A stretch of DNA of 64,000 nt from Mycolicibacterium sp. TUM20985 (GCF_030295745.1 NZ_AP027291.1:1798001-1862000); one strand, 5' to 3'. Shown: positions 25,937 to 35,670, counted from the first letter of the stretch. The notes: a model not told the origin generated them from the sequence alone. Translations and numbers: made by a program.

Positions 25937-26950
25937 TCAGGCAGGCCCGTCGGCCGGGTAGGCGTGGACGAGCGCCGAGGACAGCTTCGGCACCGCGTGG
26001 GTGAGCGAGTGTTCGGCGTCGTGGGCGATGCGGTGCGCGTCGGAAAGGCTTACGGCGGGATCGATGTCGAGCTCGGCGTCGGCGTGCAAGCGGTGTCCGA
26101 TCCACCGCATCCGCACGCTGCGGACCGCGGTGACGCCCGGTTCTGCGGCCAGCGCGGCTTCGGCGGCGTCGACGAACGCCGGGTCGATGCCATCCATGAG
26201 CCGGCGGAAGACGTCACGGACGGCGGTGCGTAGGACCGCGAGGATGGCGACCGTGATGACGAGGCCAATGATGGGGTCCGCCAAGGGAAACCCCAGGGCG
26301 ACACCGCCGGCGCCGATCAGCACGGCCAGTGAGGTGAAGCCGTCGGTGCGGGCGTGCAGACCATCGGCGACCAGCGCTGCCGAGCCGATCCGCCGTCCGA
26401 CTCGAATGCGGTAGACGGCGACCAGTTCGTTTCCGATGAAGCCGATGAGCCCGGCCACCGCCACCCACCCGACGTGTTCGATCGGCACCGGGTCGACGAG
26501 ACGGCGGACGGATTCGACGCCGGCGACGATCGCGGACAGCGTGATCATGGCGACGACGAACAGCCCTGCGAGGTCTTCGGCGCGTCCGAAGCCGTAGGTG
26601 TAGCGCCGGGTTGCCGCCTTGGTGCTCAGGGCGAAGGCAATCCACAACGGGATGGCAGTGAGTGCGTCGGAGAAGTTGTGGACCGTGTCGGCGAGCAGCG
26701 CGACCGATCCGGACACGGCGACGATGACGATCTGCGCGGTGGCCGTGACACCAAGTGCGACCAGGCTGATCTTGACGGCCCTGATGCCGGCGGCGCTGGA
26801 TTCCAGTGCGCCGTCGATGCTGTCGGAGGCGTCGTGGCTGTGCGGGGCGAAGACTTCGCGAAGGGCCGCGCCGAACTTGCCGCCACGGGCGTCGTGGATG
26901 TGATCGTGGCCGTGGATGTCGTCGTGGTCGTGGTCGTGTTCGTGGGCCAT
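25937..26950 (-). CDS. cation diffusion facilitator, Ni/Co-type
   Basis: A 337-residue CDF transporter with six predicted transmembrane helices (about residues 58-250) and a His/Asp-rich N-terminal metal-binding stretch (residues 3-20, many HD pairs). The metal-site motifs HNFSDA in helix 2 and HARTD in helix 5 carry the His and Asp residues expected of CDF proteins, and a cytoplasmic ferredoxin-like domain follows (260-330). It starts two bases after the kmtR stop. In M. tuberculosis KmtR represses itself and a CDF gene, so nickel/cobalt efflux is the likely job. Confidence 0.9.
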   Translation of the reverse strand: MAHEHDHDHDDIHGHDHIHDARGGKFGAALREVFAPHSHDASDSIDGALESSAAGIRAVKISLVALGVTATAQIVIVAVSGSVALLADTVHNFSDALTAIPLWIAFALSTKAATRRYTYGFGRAEDLAGLFVVAMITLSAIVAGVESVRRLVDPVPIEHVGWVAVAGLIGFIGNELVAVYRIRVGRRIGSAALVADGLHARTDGFTSLAVLIGAGGVALGFPLADPIIGLVITVAILAVLRTAVRDVFRRLMDGIDPAFVDAAEAALAAEPGVTAVRSVRMRWIGHRLHADAELDIDPAVSLSDAHRIAHDAEHSLTHAVPKLSSALVHAYPADGPA

Positions 26951-26952
26951 GG

Positions 26953-27366
26953 TCAGTGCTCCGTCTGTCGTCGCGCGGCTGTCGGCGCGGTCTCGGGATG
27001 AAGGGCTCGCAGTTGACCGTTGGTGGCGTGGTGTCCGGGTACGCCCGGGCCGGAGTGTTCGGCGTTGAACACGGCGTCGGTCACCAACTGGGCGATGTGG
27101 TCGTTCTCCAAGCTGTAGAAGATCGTCGTGCCGTCGCGACGGGTGCGAACCAACCGAGCCATCCGCAGCTTGGCCAGATGCTGCGACACCGACGGCGCCG
27201 GCTTGCCCACGTGGACGGCGAGCTCGTTGACCGACATCTCGCGGTTCACCAGCGCCCAGAGCACCTGCACGCGGGTCGTGTCGGCGAGCATGCGGAACAC
27301 CTCGACGACGAGGCCGACCTGATCATCGGGCAGCCGGCGCCGGCATCCGCCGTTATCTGCATTCAT
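26953..27366 (-). CDS. kmtR: ArsR-family nickel/cobalt sensor KmtR
   Basis: A 137-residue ArsR/SmtB winged-helix repressor. The recognition helix region SVSQHLAKLRMARLV and the wing RRDGTTIFY are close, from memory, to M. tuberculosis KmtR. The C-terminal metal ligands are kept in ENDHIAQL and NAEHSGPGVPGHHA (His, Glu, His, His-His pattern). The ATG at 27366 is the first Met before the conserved start, and an inverted repeat overlaps it. It forms an operon with the CDF gene downstream. Longer upstream readings run into the tRNA gene. Confidence 0.92.
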   Translation of the reverse strand: MNADNGGCRRRLPDDQVGLVVEVFRMLADTTRVQVLWALVNREMSVNELAVHVGKPAPSVSQHLAKLRMARLVRTRRDGTTIFYSLENDHIAQLVTDAVFNAEHSGPGVPGHHATNGQLRALHPETAPTAARRQTEH

Positions 27367-27375
27367 ACGCAGATA
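27354..27375. promoter_or_regulatory. inverted repeat over the kmtR start, candidate KmtR operator
   Basis: TATCTGC and GCAGATA form a perfect 7-bp inverted repeat separated by 8 bases, the kind of imperfect 12-2-12 site used by ArsR-family repressors. It covers the kmtR start codon and would block transcription start. It is the only such AT-rich palindrome nearby. Confidence 0.55.
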
Positions 27376-27422
27376 CTCTACGGGCTTCGACCGGGAGGTG
27401 TGGAGGTGCGGAGAGAACCGAG

Positions 27423-27495
27423 CGCCCCCGGCAGGGATCGAACCTGCGACCAACCGCTTAGAAGGCGGCTGCTCTATCCGCTGAGCTACGGAGGC
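27423..27495 (-). tRNA. trnR: tRNA-Arg (anticodon TCT)
   Basis: The minus strand folds as a tRNA: acceptor stem GCCTCCG/CGGGGGC (one T-G pair), D arm with AGCTCAGCGGATAGAGC, anticodon stem GCCGC/GCGGT around the loop CTTCTAA, and the T arm GCAGGTTCGATCCCTGC. The loop gives anticodon TCT, reading AGA. The discriminator is G and CCA is not encoded. Confidence 0.95.
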
Positions 27496-27504
27496 AGTCC
27501 GCAT

Positions 27505-27510
27505 ACCTTA
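27505..27510 (-). promoter_or_regulatory. predicted -10 box TAAGGT for tRNA-Arg
   Basis: On the minus strand TAAGGT matches the TANNNT -10 pattern and lies nine bases before the 5' end of the tRNA. It sits in the 62-bp gap shared with the divergent nuclease gene. Confidence 0.45.
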
Positions 27511-27544
27511 GCGGAATGACGCGACCGGTGGACGAGTCATCCCT

Positions 27545-27550
27545 TACTCT
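27545..27550 (+). promoter_or_regulatory. predicted leaderless -10 box for the PD-(D/E)XK gene
   Basis: TACTCT (TANNNT) ends seven bases before the ATG at 27558, so transcription would start on the start codon. This decides between that ATG and a longer reading from 27516. Confidence 0.4.
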
Positions 27551-27557
27551 GAAGCCA

Positions 27558-27986
27558 ATGGCCATGCACCCTACGAAGGAGAAGGGGGACCTCGGTGTCG
27601 CGAAGGCGCATGCCGACTTGGCCGGTAAGGGCTTCATCGTTCTCTTCCCCGTCACGGAGCATGCCCCGTTCGATCTCGTTGCCTACGCGAGCGGCGAGTT
27701 CCATCGCCTTCAGGTGAAGTACCGATCAGCGCGGTCAGGAGCGATCAAGGTCCAGTTCCGGTCGATGTGGGCGGACCGGCATGGGACTCATACGACGTTG
27801 ATGGACAAAGCGGCGATCGATGTCGTCTGCATCTACTGCCCAGAGACCGACCGGTGCTACTACGTGCGACCCGACGAATACGGCACGTCGGTCACTCTCC
27901 GGATTGCGCCAAGCAGGAACCGCCAGCAAGCCGGGGTGTTGGACGCAGAAGCATTTCGGCAACTACCGACCTCAGCCAACGACTAA
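27558..27986 (+). CDS. orphan PD-(D/E)XK-fold nuclease (group I intron-associated type)
   Basis: A 142-residue protein with the nuclease core E8...D39...Q52-x-K54 (TEHAPFDLVAY, then LQVKYR), which fits the PD-(D/E)XK family related to the cyanobacterial intron homing enzyme I-Ssp6803I. No DNA-binding fusion is visible. Local GC looks lower (about 60 percent by eye) than in neighbours, suggesting acquisition. It stands alone next to a tRNA gene without a partner methylase, so it is not an evident restriction system. A start at 27516 would add 14 residues; the ATG at 27558 follows a -10 box. Confidence 0.65.
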   Translation: MAMHPTKEKGDLGVAKAHADLAGKGFIVLFPVTEHAPFDLVAYASGEFHRLQVKYRSARSGAIKVQFRSMWADRHGTHTTLMDKAAIDVVCIYCPETDRCYYVRPDEYGTSVTLRIAPSRNRQQAGVLDAEAFRQLPTSAND

Positions 27987-28094
27987 ACCCCACCTGGCAA
28001 CCGCGGCACAACAGGGGTATTGCAACCCGCGGTACCGGTCGTCGGACTAGCGTGGACTCCGCACTCGGCGACGACGGCAGGAGATCGAAAGACG

Positions 28095-29591
28095 ATGAGC
28101 GACGTGCCGGGGACCGAGGCGTCCGGGCTTCCCGAAGAACTGAGTGCGGTCGACCAGCTTTTGCACCGCGGGGAGGCCAATCCGCGTACCCGCTCGGGAA
28201 TCATGGGCGTCGAGTTGCTCGATGCGACGCCGGACTGGGACCGCTTTCGGGCACGCTTCGAGCACGCATCGCGCAAGGTGCTGCGGCTGCGGCAGAAGGT
28301 CGTCATGCCGACGCTGCCGACGGCCGCGCCGCGGTGGGTCGTCGACCCCGACTTCAACCTGGACTTCCACGTCCGTCGCGTCCGCGTGCCCGCGCCGGGC
28401 ACGCTGCGCGAGGTGATGGATCTCGCCGAGGTGGCTCTGCAGTCGCCCATGGACATCTCGCGGCCGTTGTGGACGGCGACGCTCGTCGAGGGGCTCGCCG
28501 GTGGGACGGCCGCGACGATGCTGCACCTGAGCCATGCCGTCACCGACGGAGTCGGCGCCATCGAGATGTTCGCCAACATCTACGACGTCGAGCGCGACCC
28601 CGCACCGACCCGCGAGGCACCGCTGCCCATCCCGGAGGATCTCTCGCCGAACGACCTGATGCGGGAAGGCTTCACCAAGCTCCCCGGTTCGATTGCGAGC
28701 GGCGTCCTCGGCGCGATCGGGGGAGCCGCGTCCCTGTTCGGCAAGGCCGTCAGCGATCCGTTCTCCGCATTCGGCGGCGTCGTCAACTACGCCAGATCGA
28801 GTGCCCGCGTGATGGGGCCGGTGGCCGACCCGTCGCCACTGCTGCGCAGGCGCAGCCTGTCGTCGCGCACCGAGGCCATCGACATCAAGTTCAGCGATCT
28901 GCACAAGGCATCCAAGGCGGCCGGCGGCTCGATCAACGACGCCTACCTCGCCGGGCTGTGTGGCGCCCTGCGCCGCTACCACGAAGCCAAGGGCATGCCC
29001 ATCGCCACGCTGCCCATGGCAGTCCCGGTCAACCTGCGCTCTGACGACGATCCCGCGGGCGGCAACCGTTTCGCCGGAGTCAACCTCGCGGCGCCCGTCG
29101 GCGTGGTCGACCCGACGAAGCGCATCCTGAAGGTGCGGGCGCAGATGATGATCAAGCGCGAGGAGCGGGCGATCGACATGGTGGGCGCCATGGCGCCGTT
29201 GATCAGTCTCCTGCCGGACAGCATCCTCGAATCGGTGGCGGGATCGGTCGTCAACTCCGACGTGCAAGCGAGCAACGTGCCCGTCTACCCCGGCGACACC
29301 TTCATCGCGGGCGCGAAGATCTTGCGCCACTACGGAATCGGGCCACTGCCCGGTGTGGCCATGATGGTGGTGCTGGTCTCGCGGGCAGGGTACTGCACGA
29401 TCACCACCCGCTACGATCGCGCGGCCATCGCCGACGAGGCGCTGTGGGCCCGATGTCTGCAAGCAGGATTCGACGAGGTGCTCGCGCTCGGGGGTGAGGG
29501 ACGGTCGACGCCGGCCTCGTTCGCCCCCGAGCCCGCCGCCAGTACTACTACTTCGGTGTCCACCTCGGCCAATGGGAGTGCCACGCAATGA
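28095..29591 (+). CDS. WS/DGAT-type acyltransferase (Rv2484c-like)
   Basis: A 498-residue wax-ester/diacylglycerol acyltransferase of the Tgs family. The active-site motif HHxxxDG reads SHAVTDG near residues 138-144: the second His is kept but the first is Ser. The C-terminal domain carries NLRSDDDPAGGNRF and other family segments. It is first in an operon with plsC (four-base overlap) and plsB2, as Rv2484c-Rv2483c-Rv2482c in M. tuberculosis, so a role in triacylglycerol or acyl-glycerol synthesis is likely. The ATG has AGGAG upstream. Confidence 0.88.
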   Translation: MSDVPGTEASGLPEELSAVDQLLHRGEANPRTRSGIMGVELLDATPDWDRFRARFEHASRKVLRLRQKVVMPTLPTAAPRWVVDPDFNLDFHVRRVRVPAPGTLREVMDLAEVALQSPMDISRPLWTATLVEGLAGGTAATMLHLSHAVTDGVGAIEMFANIYDVERDPAPTREAPLPIPEDLSPNDLMREGFTKLPGSIASGVLGAIGGAASLFGKAVSDPFSAFGGVVNYARSSARVMGPVADPSPLLRRRSLSSRTEAIDIKFSDLHKASKAAGGSINDAYLAGLCGALRRYHEAKGMPIATLPMAVPVNLRSDDDPAGGNRFAGVNLAAPVGVVDPTKRILKVRAQMMIKREERAIDMVGAMAPLISLLPDSILESVAGSVVNSDVQASNVPVYPGDTFIAGAKILRHYGIGPLPGVAMMVVLVSRAGYCTITTRYDRAAIADEALWARCLQAGFDEVLALGGEGRSTPASFAPEPAASTTTSVSTSANGSATQ

Positions 29592-31288
29592 GTTCGCAGA
29601 ACGGACAACCCACCCGTCCGGGTAACAACGTAATCCTGCGGTTGCCCGGCTCGGTCGCCGAGATCGACGCCAGCCCCGAGGGGCCCGAGGTCGGCGCGTT
29701 CTTCGATCTGGACGGCACGCTGGTCGCGGGTTTCACCGGCGTGTTGATGACGCAGGACCGCTTGCGGCGCAGGCAGATGAGCGTGGGCGAGTTCATCGGA
29801 ATGGTGCAGGCCGGGTTGAATCACCAACTCGGCCGGTCGGAGTTCGAAGACCTCATCGGCAAGGGCGCCCGCATGCTGCACGGCAACTCGATCAGCGATC
29901 TCGACGAGCTGGGAGAGAGGCTGTTCGTCCAGCACGTCCAAAAGCGCATCTACCCGGAGATGCGCGCCCTGGTCCGCGCCCACATGGCGCGCGGCCACAC
30001 CGTCGTGCTCAGCTCGTCGGCGCTCACGGTGCAGGTCGAGCCCGTAGCCAGGTTCCTCGGCATCGACAACGTGCTGAGCAACAAGTTCCAGACCGACGAC
30101 GACGGCCTGATCACCGGTGAAGTGCGCACCCCGATCATCTGGGGACCCGGGAAGGCGCGCGCGGTCCAGGGTTTCGCCGCCAAGAACGGTGTCGACCTGG
30201 CCAAGAGCTACTTCTACGCCGACGGCGACGAGGACGTCGCGCTGATGTACCTCGTCGGCAACCCACGGCCGACCAATCCCGCAGGGAAGCTGGAAGCGGT
30301 TGCGGTCAAACGTGGTTGGCCGATCCTGAAGTTCAGCAGTCGCAGCGGCAGCAGCCCGGTCTCGCAGATCCGCACCGTCGCTGGAATCGCCTCGGTGTTA
30401 CCTGCCGCAGCCGGCGCGATCGGGCTCGGGTTGTTGACCCGCAACCGCCGCACCGGGGTCAACTTCTTCACCGCCACGTGGACCCGGCTGCTGATGACGT
30501 CCATCGGCATCGACCTCAACGTGCTCGGGGCGGAGAACCTCACGGCCAAGCGTCCCGCCGTCTTCCTGTTCAATCACCGCAACCAGGCCGACCCGTTCAT
30601 CGCGGGCCGACTCATCAGCGACAACTTCACCTCGGTCGGCAAGAAGGAGCTCGAGAAGGACCCGCTGATGGGGACGGTCGGCAGGGCGTTGGATGCGGCC
30701 TTCATCGACCGTGACGATCCCAAATCCGCCGTCGAGAGCCTGCGCAAGATCGAAGAACTTGCGCGCAAGGGTCTTTCGGTCCTCATCGCCCCCGAGGGTA
30801 CCCGGCTGGACACCACCGAGGTCGGAGAGTTCAAGAAGGGCCCCTTCCGCATTGCCATGGCAGCGGGTATTCCGCTGGTGCCCATCGTGATCCGCAACGC
30901 GGAAGTCATCGCCGAGCGCAACTCGAGCACGTTCAATCCGGGGAGCGTCGACGTCGCGGTGTTCCCGCCGATCCCGATCGACGACTGGACGACCGAGAAC
31001 CTCGGCGAACGCATCGCCGAGGTCCGCCAGCTCTACCTCGACACGCTGAAGGACTGGCCGACCGGGAAACTCCCCAGCGCTCCGCTCTACGAGCGCAACG
31101 CCAAACCGAAGAAGGCTGCCGCGAAGAAGGCACCCGCCAAGAAGGCACCCGCGAAGAAGGCTGCCGCGAAGAAGGCTGCCGCGATAAAGGCACCCGCCAA
31201 GAAGGTGCCCGCCAAGAAGGCTGCCGCGAAGGTGCCCGCCAAGAAGGCTGCCGCGAAGAGGGCGCTCGCCAAGAAGGGGCGTCCGTGA
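29588..31288 (+). CDS. plsC: bifunctional HAD-like/1-acylglycerol-3-phosphate acyltransferase with Lys/Ala tail
   Basis: A 566-residue fusion. An N-terminal HAD-IB phosphatase-like domain (FFDLDGTLV near residue 38, [16 protein letters not shown]) is followed by a PlsC acyltransferase domain from about 290, with NHRNQADPF (HX4D) near 330 and PEGTR near 403. The last 65 residues are an Ala/Lys/Pro repeat (about 507-566) like a histone H1 tail. It would acylate lysophosphatidic acid and perhaps dephosphorylate a product. It overlaps tgs by four bases and plsB2 by four bases. Homologous to Rv2483c by order and domains. Confidence 0.9.
   Translation: MSSQNGQPTRPGNNVILRLPGSVAEIDASPEGPEVGAFFDLDGTLVAGFTGVLMTQDRLRRRQMSVGEFIGMVQAGLNHQLGRSEFEDLIGKGARMLHGNSISDLDELGERLFVQHVQKRIYPEMRALVRAHMARGHTVVLSSSALTVQVEPVARFLGIDNVLSNKFQTDDDGLITGEVRTPIIWGPGKARAVQGFAAKNGVDLAKSYFYADGDEDVALMYLVGNPRPTNPAGKLEAVAVKRGWPILKFSSRSGSSPVSQIRTVAGIASVLPAAAGAIGLGLLTRNRRTGVNFFTATWTRLLMTSIGIDLNVLGAENLTAKRPAVFLFNHRNQADPFIAGRLISDNFTSVGKKELEKDPLMGTVGRALDAAFIDRDDPKSAVESLRKIEELARKGLSVLIAPEGTRLDTTEVGEFKKGPFRIAMAAGIPLVPIVIRNAEVIAERNSSTFNPGSVDVAVFPPIPIDDWTTENLGERIAEVRQLYLDTLKDWPTGKLPSAPLYERNAKPKKAAAKKAPAKKAPAKKAAAKKAAAIKAPAKKVPAKKAAAKVPAKKAAAKRALAKKGRP
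31107..31282 (+). repeat. imperfect tandem repeat coding a Lys/Ala/Pro tail
   Basis: Copies of a 15-base unit, roughly AAGAAGGCWSCCGCS, are repeated about ten times with small changes (one copy reads GCGATAAAGGCACCC). They encode the repeating KKAPA and KKAAA units of the acyltransferase tail. Such repeats are prone to length change. Confidence 0.75.
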
Positions 31289-33624
31289 AGGTCACCGCCG
31301 ACGCGCTGCACAGCTTCACCCCCACCGACGACGCGCTGGTGCTCGCGTCGGTGGAGACGCCCGCTGAGGTCGAGATGCTCGACGACTGGCTGGCCGTTCA
31401 GCGACAGGCCCACCCCGACGCCCGCATCGAGGTGCTACAACTCCCGACCGAGGGCGATCCGCCGCCCGCCACCCTGGCTCGCCTCGTCGAACTCCTCGAC
31501 GTCGACGAGGACCGCTCCGTCGTCCCGGTCCGCGTGTTCTGGGTCCCCGGCGGTCTGCCCACGCGGTCGAAGGTGGTGTCCTTCATCAGTGGTCGGGATA
31601 CCTACCGGCCACCGAAGCTATTGCAGCGCAACATCCTTCACAAGGACCCGTCTCGCGCGCGGGTGGTGGCCGGTGAACCGGCCAAGGTGTCCGAGCTGCG
31701 CCAGAACTGGAGCGACACCACCGTCGCCGAACACCCGCGCGACTTCGCGCACTTCGTCGTGCGGCGGGCGGAGCTGGCGATCGGACGCGTCGAGCTGCGG
31801 CTGCTCGGCCCGGAGTACAAGTCACCGCGGTTGATCAAGCCGGAGATGTTGGCGTCGGCCCGTTTTCGGGATGGCCTCGAGAAGATTCCCGGCGCCACGC
31901 TGGAATCGGCGGGGGACATGCTCGACGAGCTCTCGACGGGCTGGAGTCGGTTCTCCGTCGACCTGATCCCGTCGCTGGGCCGGGCGATCTTCAGTCGGGG
32001 ATTCGATCCCAACATCGACTACGACCGCGCCGAGATCGAGTCGATGCGCACGGCTCTCGAGAATCATCCTGCGGTACTGCTGTTCTCGCACCGGTCCTAT
32101 CTCGACGGCGTGATCGTACCGGTGGCGATGCAGGAGAACCGGCTGCCGCCCGTGCACACTTTTGCCGGAATCAACCTGTCGTTCGGGTTCATGGGTCCAC
32201 TGATGCGCCGATCGGGTGCGATCTTCATCCGCCGCAAGCTGGACGACCCCACCTACAAGTACGTGCTGAAGGAATTCGTCGGCTACATCGTCGAGAAGCG
32301 GTTCAACCTCAGCTGGGCCATCGAAGGTACCCGCTCGCGTACCGGAAAGATGTTGCCGCCCAAGCTGGGTCTGCTCGCGTACGTCGCCGATGCCTACCTG
32401 GCCGGCCGCAGCGACGACATCCTGCTGCAGCCCGTCTCCATCAGCTTCGACCAGCTCCACGAGACGGCGGAGTACGCGGCCTACGCCCGCGGCGGTGAGA
32501 AGACACCCGAGGGAGTGTCCTGGCTGTACAACTTCATCAAGGCGCAGGGCGACCGCAACTACGGCAAGATCTACGTCCGCTTCCCCGAAGCGGTCTCGAT
32601 GGCCAAGTACCTCGGTGAGCCGCACGGGCCCATGACCACCGACGAGGCGGCCAAACGTCTGGCGATGCAGAAGATGGCCTTCGAGGTGGCCTGGCGCATC
32701 CTGCGTGTAACGCCGGTCAACGCAACGGGTTTGGTGTCGGCGCTGTTGCTGACCACCAATGGCGTGGCGCTGACCCTCGGGCAGCTGCACCACACGGTGC
32801 AGGACGCGCTGGACTACCTCGAGCGCACGAAGACCCCGATGACCAACAGTGCCATTCGGTTGCGCACCACCGAGGGTGTGAGGGCCGCCGTCGACGCACT
32901 GTCCGGGGGTCATCCCGTCACGCGGGTGGACGGTGGCCGGGAGCCGGTGTGGCGCATCTGCCCGGACGACGAACACGAGGCCGCCTTCTACCGCAACAGC
33001 TTGATCCACGCGTTCCTCGAGACGTCGATCGTGGAGCTGTCGCTGGCCTTCGCCGGACGCGCGGCGGGTGATCGGATCGGTGCGTTCTGGGCGCAGGCGA
33101 TGCGGCTCCGCGACCTGTTGAAGTTCGAGTTCTACTTCGCCGACTCGGCGGCGTTCCGCGAGCACATCGCGGAGGAGATGTCGTGGTTCGACGACTGGGA
33201 GCAGCACGTCACCGCCGGGGGTGACGAGGTCGACGCGATGCTGCGGGCCAAGAGGCCACTGATCGCCGGCGCCATGCTGCGGCCCTTCATCGAGGCCTAC
33301 GAGATCGTCGCCGACGTGCTCAGGGACACGGCACCGGAGATCAGCGAGAAGGACCTGACCAAGCTCGCGCTCGGAGTCGGTGGTCAGTACATCGCCCAGG
33401 ACCGGGTCCGCAGCAACGAGTCGGTGTCGGCGCTGCTGTTCGCCACCGCGCGGCAGGTGGTCGCCGATCAGAATCTGCTCAAGCCCGCAGCGGACCTCGA
33501 ACCACGCCGCTCGGCGTTCCTCGCCGAACTTCGCGGCGTTCTCGGCGACATGGACAAGGTCGAGCAGTTCTCCCGGGAGCAGTTCTTCGTCCGCGAACTG
33601 ATGAAGCGCAAGGACGGCGCATAG
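31285..33624 (+). CDS. plsB2: glycerol-3-phosphate 1-O-acyltransferase
   Basis: A 779-residue PlsB-type membrane-associated acyltransferase that starts glycerolipid synthesis. The HX4D motif FSHRSYLDG lies near residue 267, followed by the GAIFIRR block and the [14 protein letters not shown] block near 350, which are the standard motifs of the family. Length matches Rv2482c (about 789). The GTG start overlaps the plsC stop. The three genes give the enzymes for G3P to phosphatidate and on to neutral lipid. Confidence 0.93.
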   Translation: MKVTADALHSFTPTDDALVLASVETPAEVEMLDDWLAVQRQAHPDARIEVLQLPTEGDPPPATLARLVELLDVDEDRSVVPVRVFWVPGGLPTRSKVVSFISGRDTYRPPKLLQRNILHKDPSRARVVAGEPAKVSELRQNWSDTTVAEHPRDFAHFVVRRAELAIGRVELRLLGPEYKSPRLIKPEMLASARFRDGLEKIPGATLESAGDMLDELSTGWSRFSVDLIPSLGRAIFSRGFDPNIDYDRAEIESMRTALENHPAVLLFSHRSYLDGVIVPVAMQENRLPPVHTFAGINLSFGFMGPLMRRSGAIFIRRKLDDPTYKYVLKEFVGYIVEKRFNLSWAIEGTRSRTGKMLPPKLGLLAYVADAYLAGRSDDILLQPVSISFDQLHETAEYAAYARGGEKTPEGVSWLYNFIKAQGDRNYGKIYVRFPEAVSMAKYLGEPHGPMTTDEAAKRLAMQKMAFEVAWRILRVTPVNATGLVSALLLTTNGVALTLGQLHHTVQDALDYLERTKTPMTNSAIRLRTTEGVRAAVDALSGGHPVTRVDGGREPVWRICPDDEHEAAFYRNSLIHAFLETSIVELSLAFAGRAAGDRIGAFWAQAMRLRDLLKFEFYFADSAAFREHIAEEMSWFDDWEQHVTAGGDEVDAMLRAKRPLIAGAMLRPFIEAYEIVADVLRDTAPEISEKDLTKLALGVGGQYIAQDRVRSNESVSALLFATARQVVADQNLLKPAADLEPRRSAFLAELRGVLGDMDKVEQFSREQFFVRELMKRKDGA

Positions 33625-33646
33625 GCGGTCGGTCGGGAACGCGCCA

Positions 33647-33652
33647 TACGCT
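33647..33652 (+). promoter_or_regulatory. predicted leaderless -10 box for the CopD/CtaG gene
   Basis: TACGCT (TANNNT) lies six bases before the ATG at 33659, with no Shine-Dalgarno sequence between. This gives the gene its own promoter after plsB2. Confidence 0.4.
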
Positions 33653-33658
33653 GTTGTC

Positions 33659-35665
33659 ATGACCACCACCGAGGCGCCGGCCACGACCCGCGCCAGCGCG
33701 GTCTGGCCCATCCTGGTCGGCGTCGGTCTGCTGGCCGGGGCGACCGCCGCCGGCATCGCCGGGCTGTCGTTGGCCGACGCGCTCACTGCGACCGGCTTGC
33801 CCAACCCCGGCCCCGTCACCAACTACGGACTGCCGTTCGTGCGCGCGGCGGGGGAGATCGCCGCGGTCGTGGCGGTCGGGTCGTTCCTCCTCGCCGCCTT
33901 CCTGGTGCCACCGCAGCGCAACGGTGTGCTCGACGCCTCGGGCTACCGGGCGCTGCGGTTGGGCACTGTCGCTTCCGGTGTGTGGACCGTGTGTGCGGCG
34001 CTGCTGGTCCCGTTGACCGTCTCCGACATCACGGGCCAACCGCTGACGAGCCGCCTCGACCCGTCGGCGATCTGGTCGGTGGCGAGCCTGATCGACGTCG
34101 CGGGGTCGTGGCGCTGGACCGCCCTGCTCGCCGCGATCGTCACGGTGGTGAGCATCCCGGTGCTGCGCTGGTCGTGGACCCCCCTGCTCTTCGCGGGCGC
34201 GCTGGTCACCCTGCTCCCGCTGGTGCTCACGGGCCATTCGTCGTCCGGCGGGTCGCATGACCTCGCCACCAACAGTCTCTTCATCCACCTGGTCGCGGGC
34301 GCGGTCTGGGCGGGTGGTCTGCTCGCGCTGCTCGCCCATGCCCTCCGCGGGGGCGAGCACGCCGACCTGGCCGCGCGTCGCTTCTCCGCCATCGCGCTGT
34401 GGTGCTTCCTGGCGATGGCCGCCTCCGGCGTGGTCAACGCCCTGGTCCGCATCCGGCCCGAGGACCTTGTGCACACCAGTTACGGGTGGCTCGTCGTCGG
34501 CAAGGCGCTGGCGCTGTCCATCTTGGGTGTGCTCGGTTGGCAGCACCGCCGCCGCGGTGTGGCCGCCCTGCACGCCGATCCGGAAGAGCGCGGCCCCTTG
34601 ATCCGGCTGGCCCTCGTCGAGGCCGCCGTGTTCGGCCTGACGTTCGGCATTGCCGTCGCGCTGGGGCGCACCCCGCCTCCGCCTCCGACGGACGTCAATC
34701 CGTCGGTGACGGCCGTCGAGATCGGTTACGACCTGCCGGGTCCGCCGACGGTGGCCCGGATCCTGTTCGACTGGCGGTTCGACCTCCTCCTCGGCACGGC
34801 CGCCCTGGTGTTCGCCGGGCTGTACCTGGCCGGGGTGTGGCGATTGCGCCGCCGCGGTGACGCGTGGCCGACGGGGCGCATCGTGGCCTGGCTGTGCGGG
34901 TGCGCCGTGCTGCTGTTCGCGACGTCGTCCGGCATCGGTCGCTACATGCCTGCGATGTTCAGCATCCACATGGCGGCGCACATGCTCCTGTCGATGCTGG
35001 TGCCGGTCCTTCTGGTGCTCGGCGCGCCCGTCACGCTCGCCCTGCGGGCCCTGCCCGCCGCGGGCCGCGACGGTCCGCCCGGCCTGCGGGAGTGGCTGTT
35101 GGTGGCGCTGCACAGCCGGGTGTCGAAGTTCCTCACCAACCCGATCGTCGCGACGGTCATCTTCGTCGCGGGCTTCTACGGCCTGTACTTCGGCGGCATC
35201 TTCGACGTCGCAGTCGACAGTCACGCCGCTCACGTGGCGATGAACGTGCACTTCCTGCTCACCGGCTACCTGTTCTACTGGGTGGTCATCGGGGTGGACC
35301 CGACGCCGCGGCCGATTCCTCCGATCGCCAAGCTGGCGGTGGTGTTCGGGTCGCTGCCACTGCACGCCTTCTTCGGGGTGGTGCTGATGGGAACGAAGGC
35401 CGTGCTGGCCGGTGACTTCTACCAGTCGTTGCAGTTGAGCTGGCACTCCGACCTGCTGGCCGATCAGCGGCTCGGGGGCGGAATCGCTTGGTCGGCAGGC
35501 GAAGTCCCGCTGGTGCTGGTACTCATCGCGCTGCTGGTCCAGTGGCGCCGCAGCGACCAGCGCACGTCCGTGCGGATGGATCGCGCCGCCGACCGCGACG
35601 AAGACGCCGATCTGGCGGCCTACAACAACATGCTCGCCAGACTGTCGAAGATCGAGGACCGCTAG
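33659..35665 (+). CDS. CopD/CtaG-like membrane protein (Rv0102-type)
   Basis: A 668-residue integral membrane protein with about 14 hydrophobic helices. The N-terminal half resembles the copper-resistance CopD domain, and the C-terminal half (about 370-620, with HMAAHMLLSMLVPVLLVLGAP) resembles the caa3-type CtaG oxidase assembly domain. It is the size and layout of M. tuberculosis Rv0102. Copper delivery or cytochrome oxidase assembly is likely. In M. tuberculosis Rv0102 is elsewhere, so this placement between plsB2 and ssbB is a local difference. The next gene starts five bases after the stop. Confidence 0.85.
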   Translation: MTTTEAPATTRASAVWPILVGVGLLAGATAAGIAGLSLADALTATGLPNPGPVTNYGLPFVRAAGEIAAVVAVGSFLLAAFLVPPQRNGVLDASGYRALRLGTVASGVWTVCAALLVPLTVSDITGQPLTSRLDPSAIWSVASLIDVAGSWRWTALLAAIVTVVSIPVLRWSWTPLLFAGALVTLLPLVLTGHSSSGGSHDLATNSLFIHLVAGAVWAGGLLALLAHALRGGEHADLAARRFSAIALWCFLAMAASGVVNALVRIRPEDLVHTSYGWLVVGKALALSILGVLGWQHRRRGVAALHADPEERGPLIRLALVEAAVFGLTFGIAVALGRTPPPPPTDVNPSVTAVEIGYDLPGPPTVARILFDWRFDLLLGTAALVFAGLYLAGVWRLRRRGDAWPTGRIVAWLCGCAVLLFATSSGIGRYMPAMFSIHMAAHMLLSMLVPVLLVLGAPVTLALRALPAAGRDGPPGLREWLLVALHSRVSKFLTNPIVATVIFVAGFYGLYFGGIFDVAVDSHAAHVAMNVHFLLTGYLFYWVVIGVDPTPRPIPPIAKLAVVFGSLPLHAFFGVVLMGTKAVLAGDFYQSLQLSWHSDLLADQRLGGGIAWSAGEVPLVLVLIALLVQWRRSDQRTSVRMDRAADRDEDADLAAYNNMLARLSKIEDR

Positions 35666-35670
35666 CCGCC

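Noticed and set aside
25924..25940. CTGAGT/ACTCAG inverted repeat between the small acidic frame and the CDF gene.
   Set aside because: Only 6 bp with a 5-base loop and no T-run; too weak to call a terminator.
27423..27986. A tRNA-borne integrated element.
   Set aside because: The nuclease lies at the 5' side of the tRNA, no integrase is present, and no copy of the tRNA 3' end was found nearby.
31822..35446. Two long minus-strand frames opposite plsB2 and the CopD/CtaG gene.
   Set aside because: They have no domains and mirror the codon bias of the plus-strand genes.
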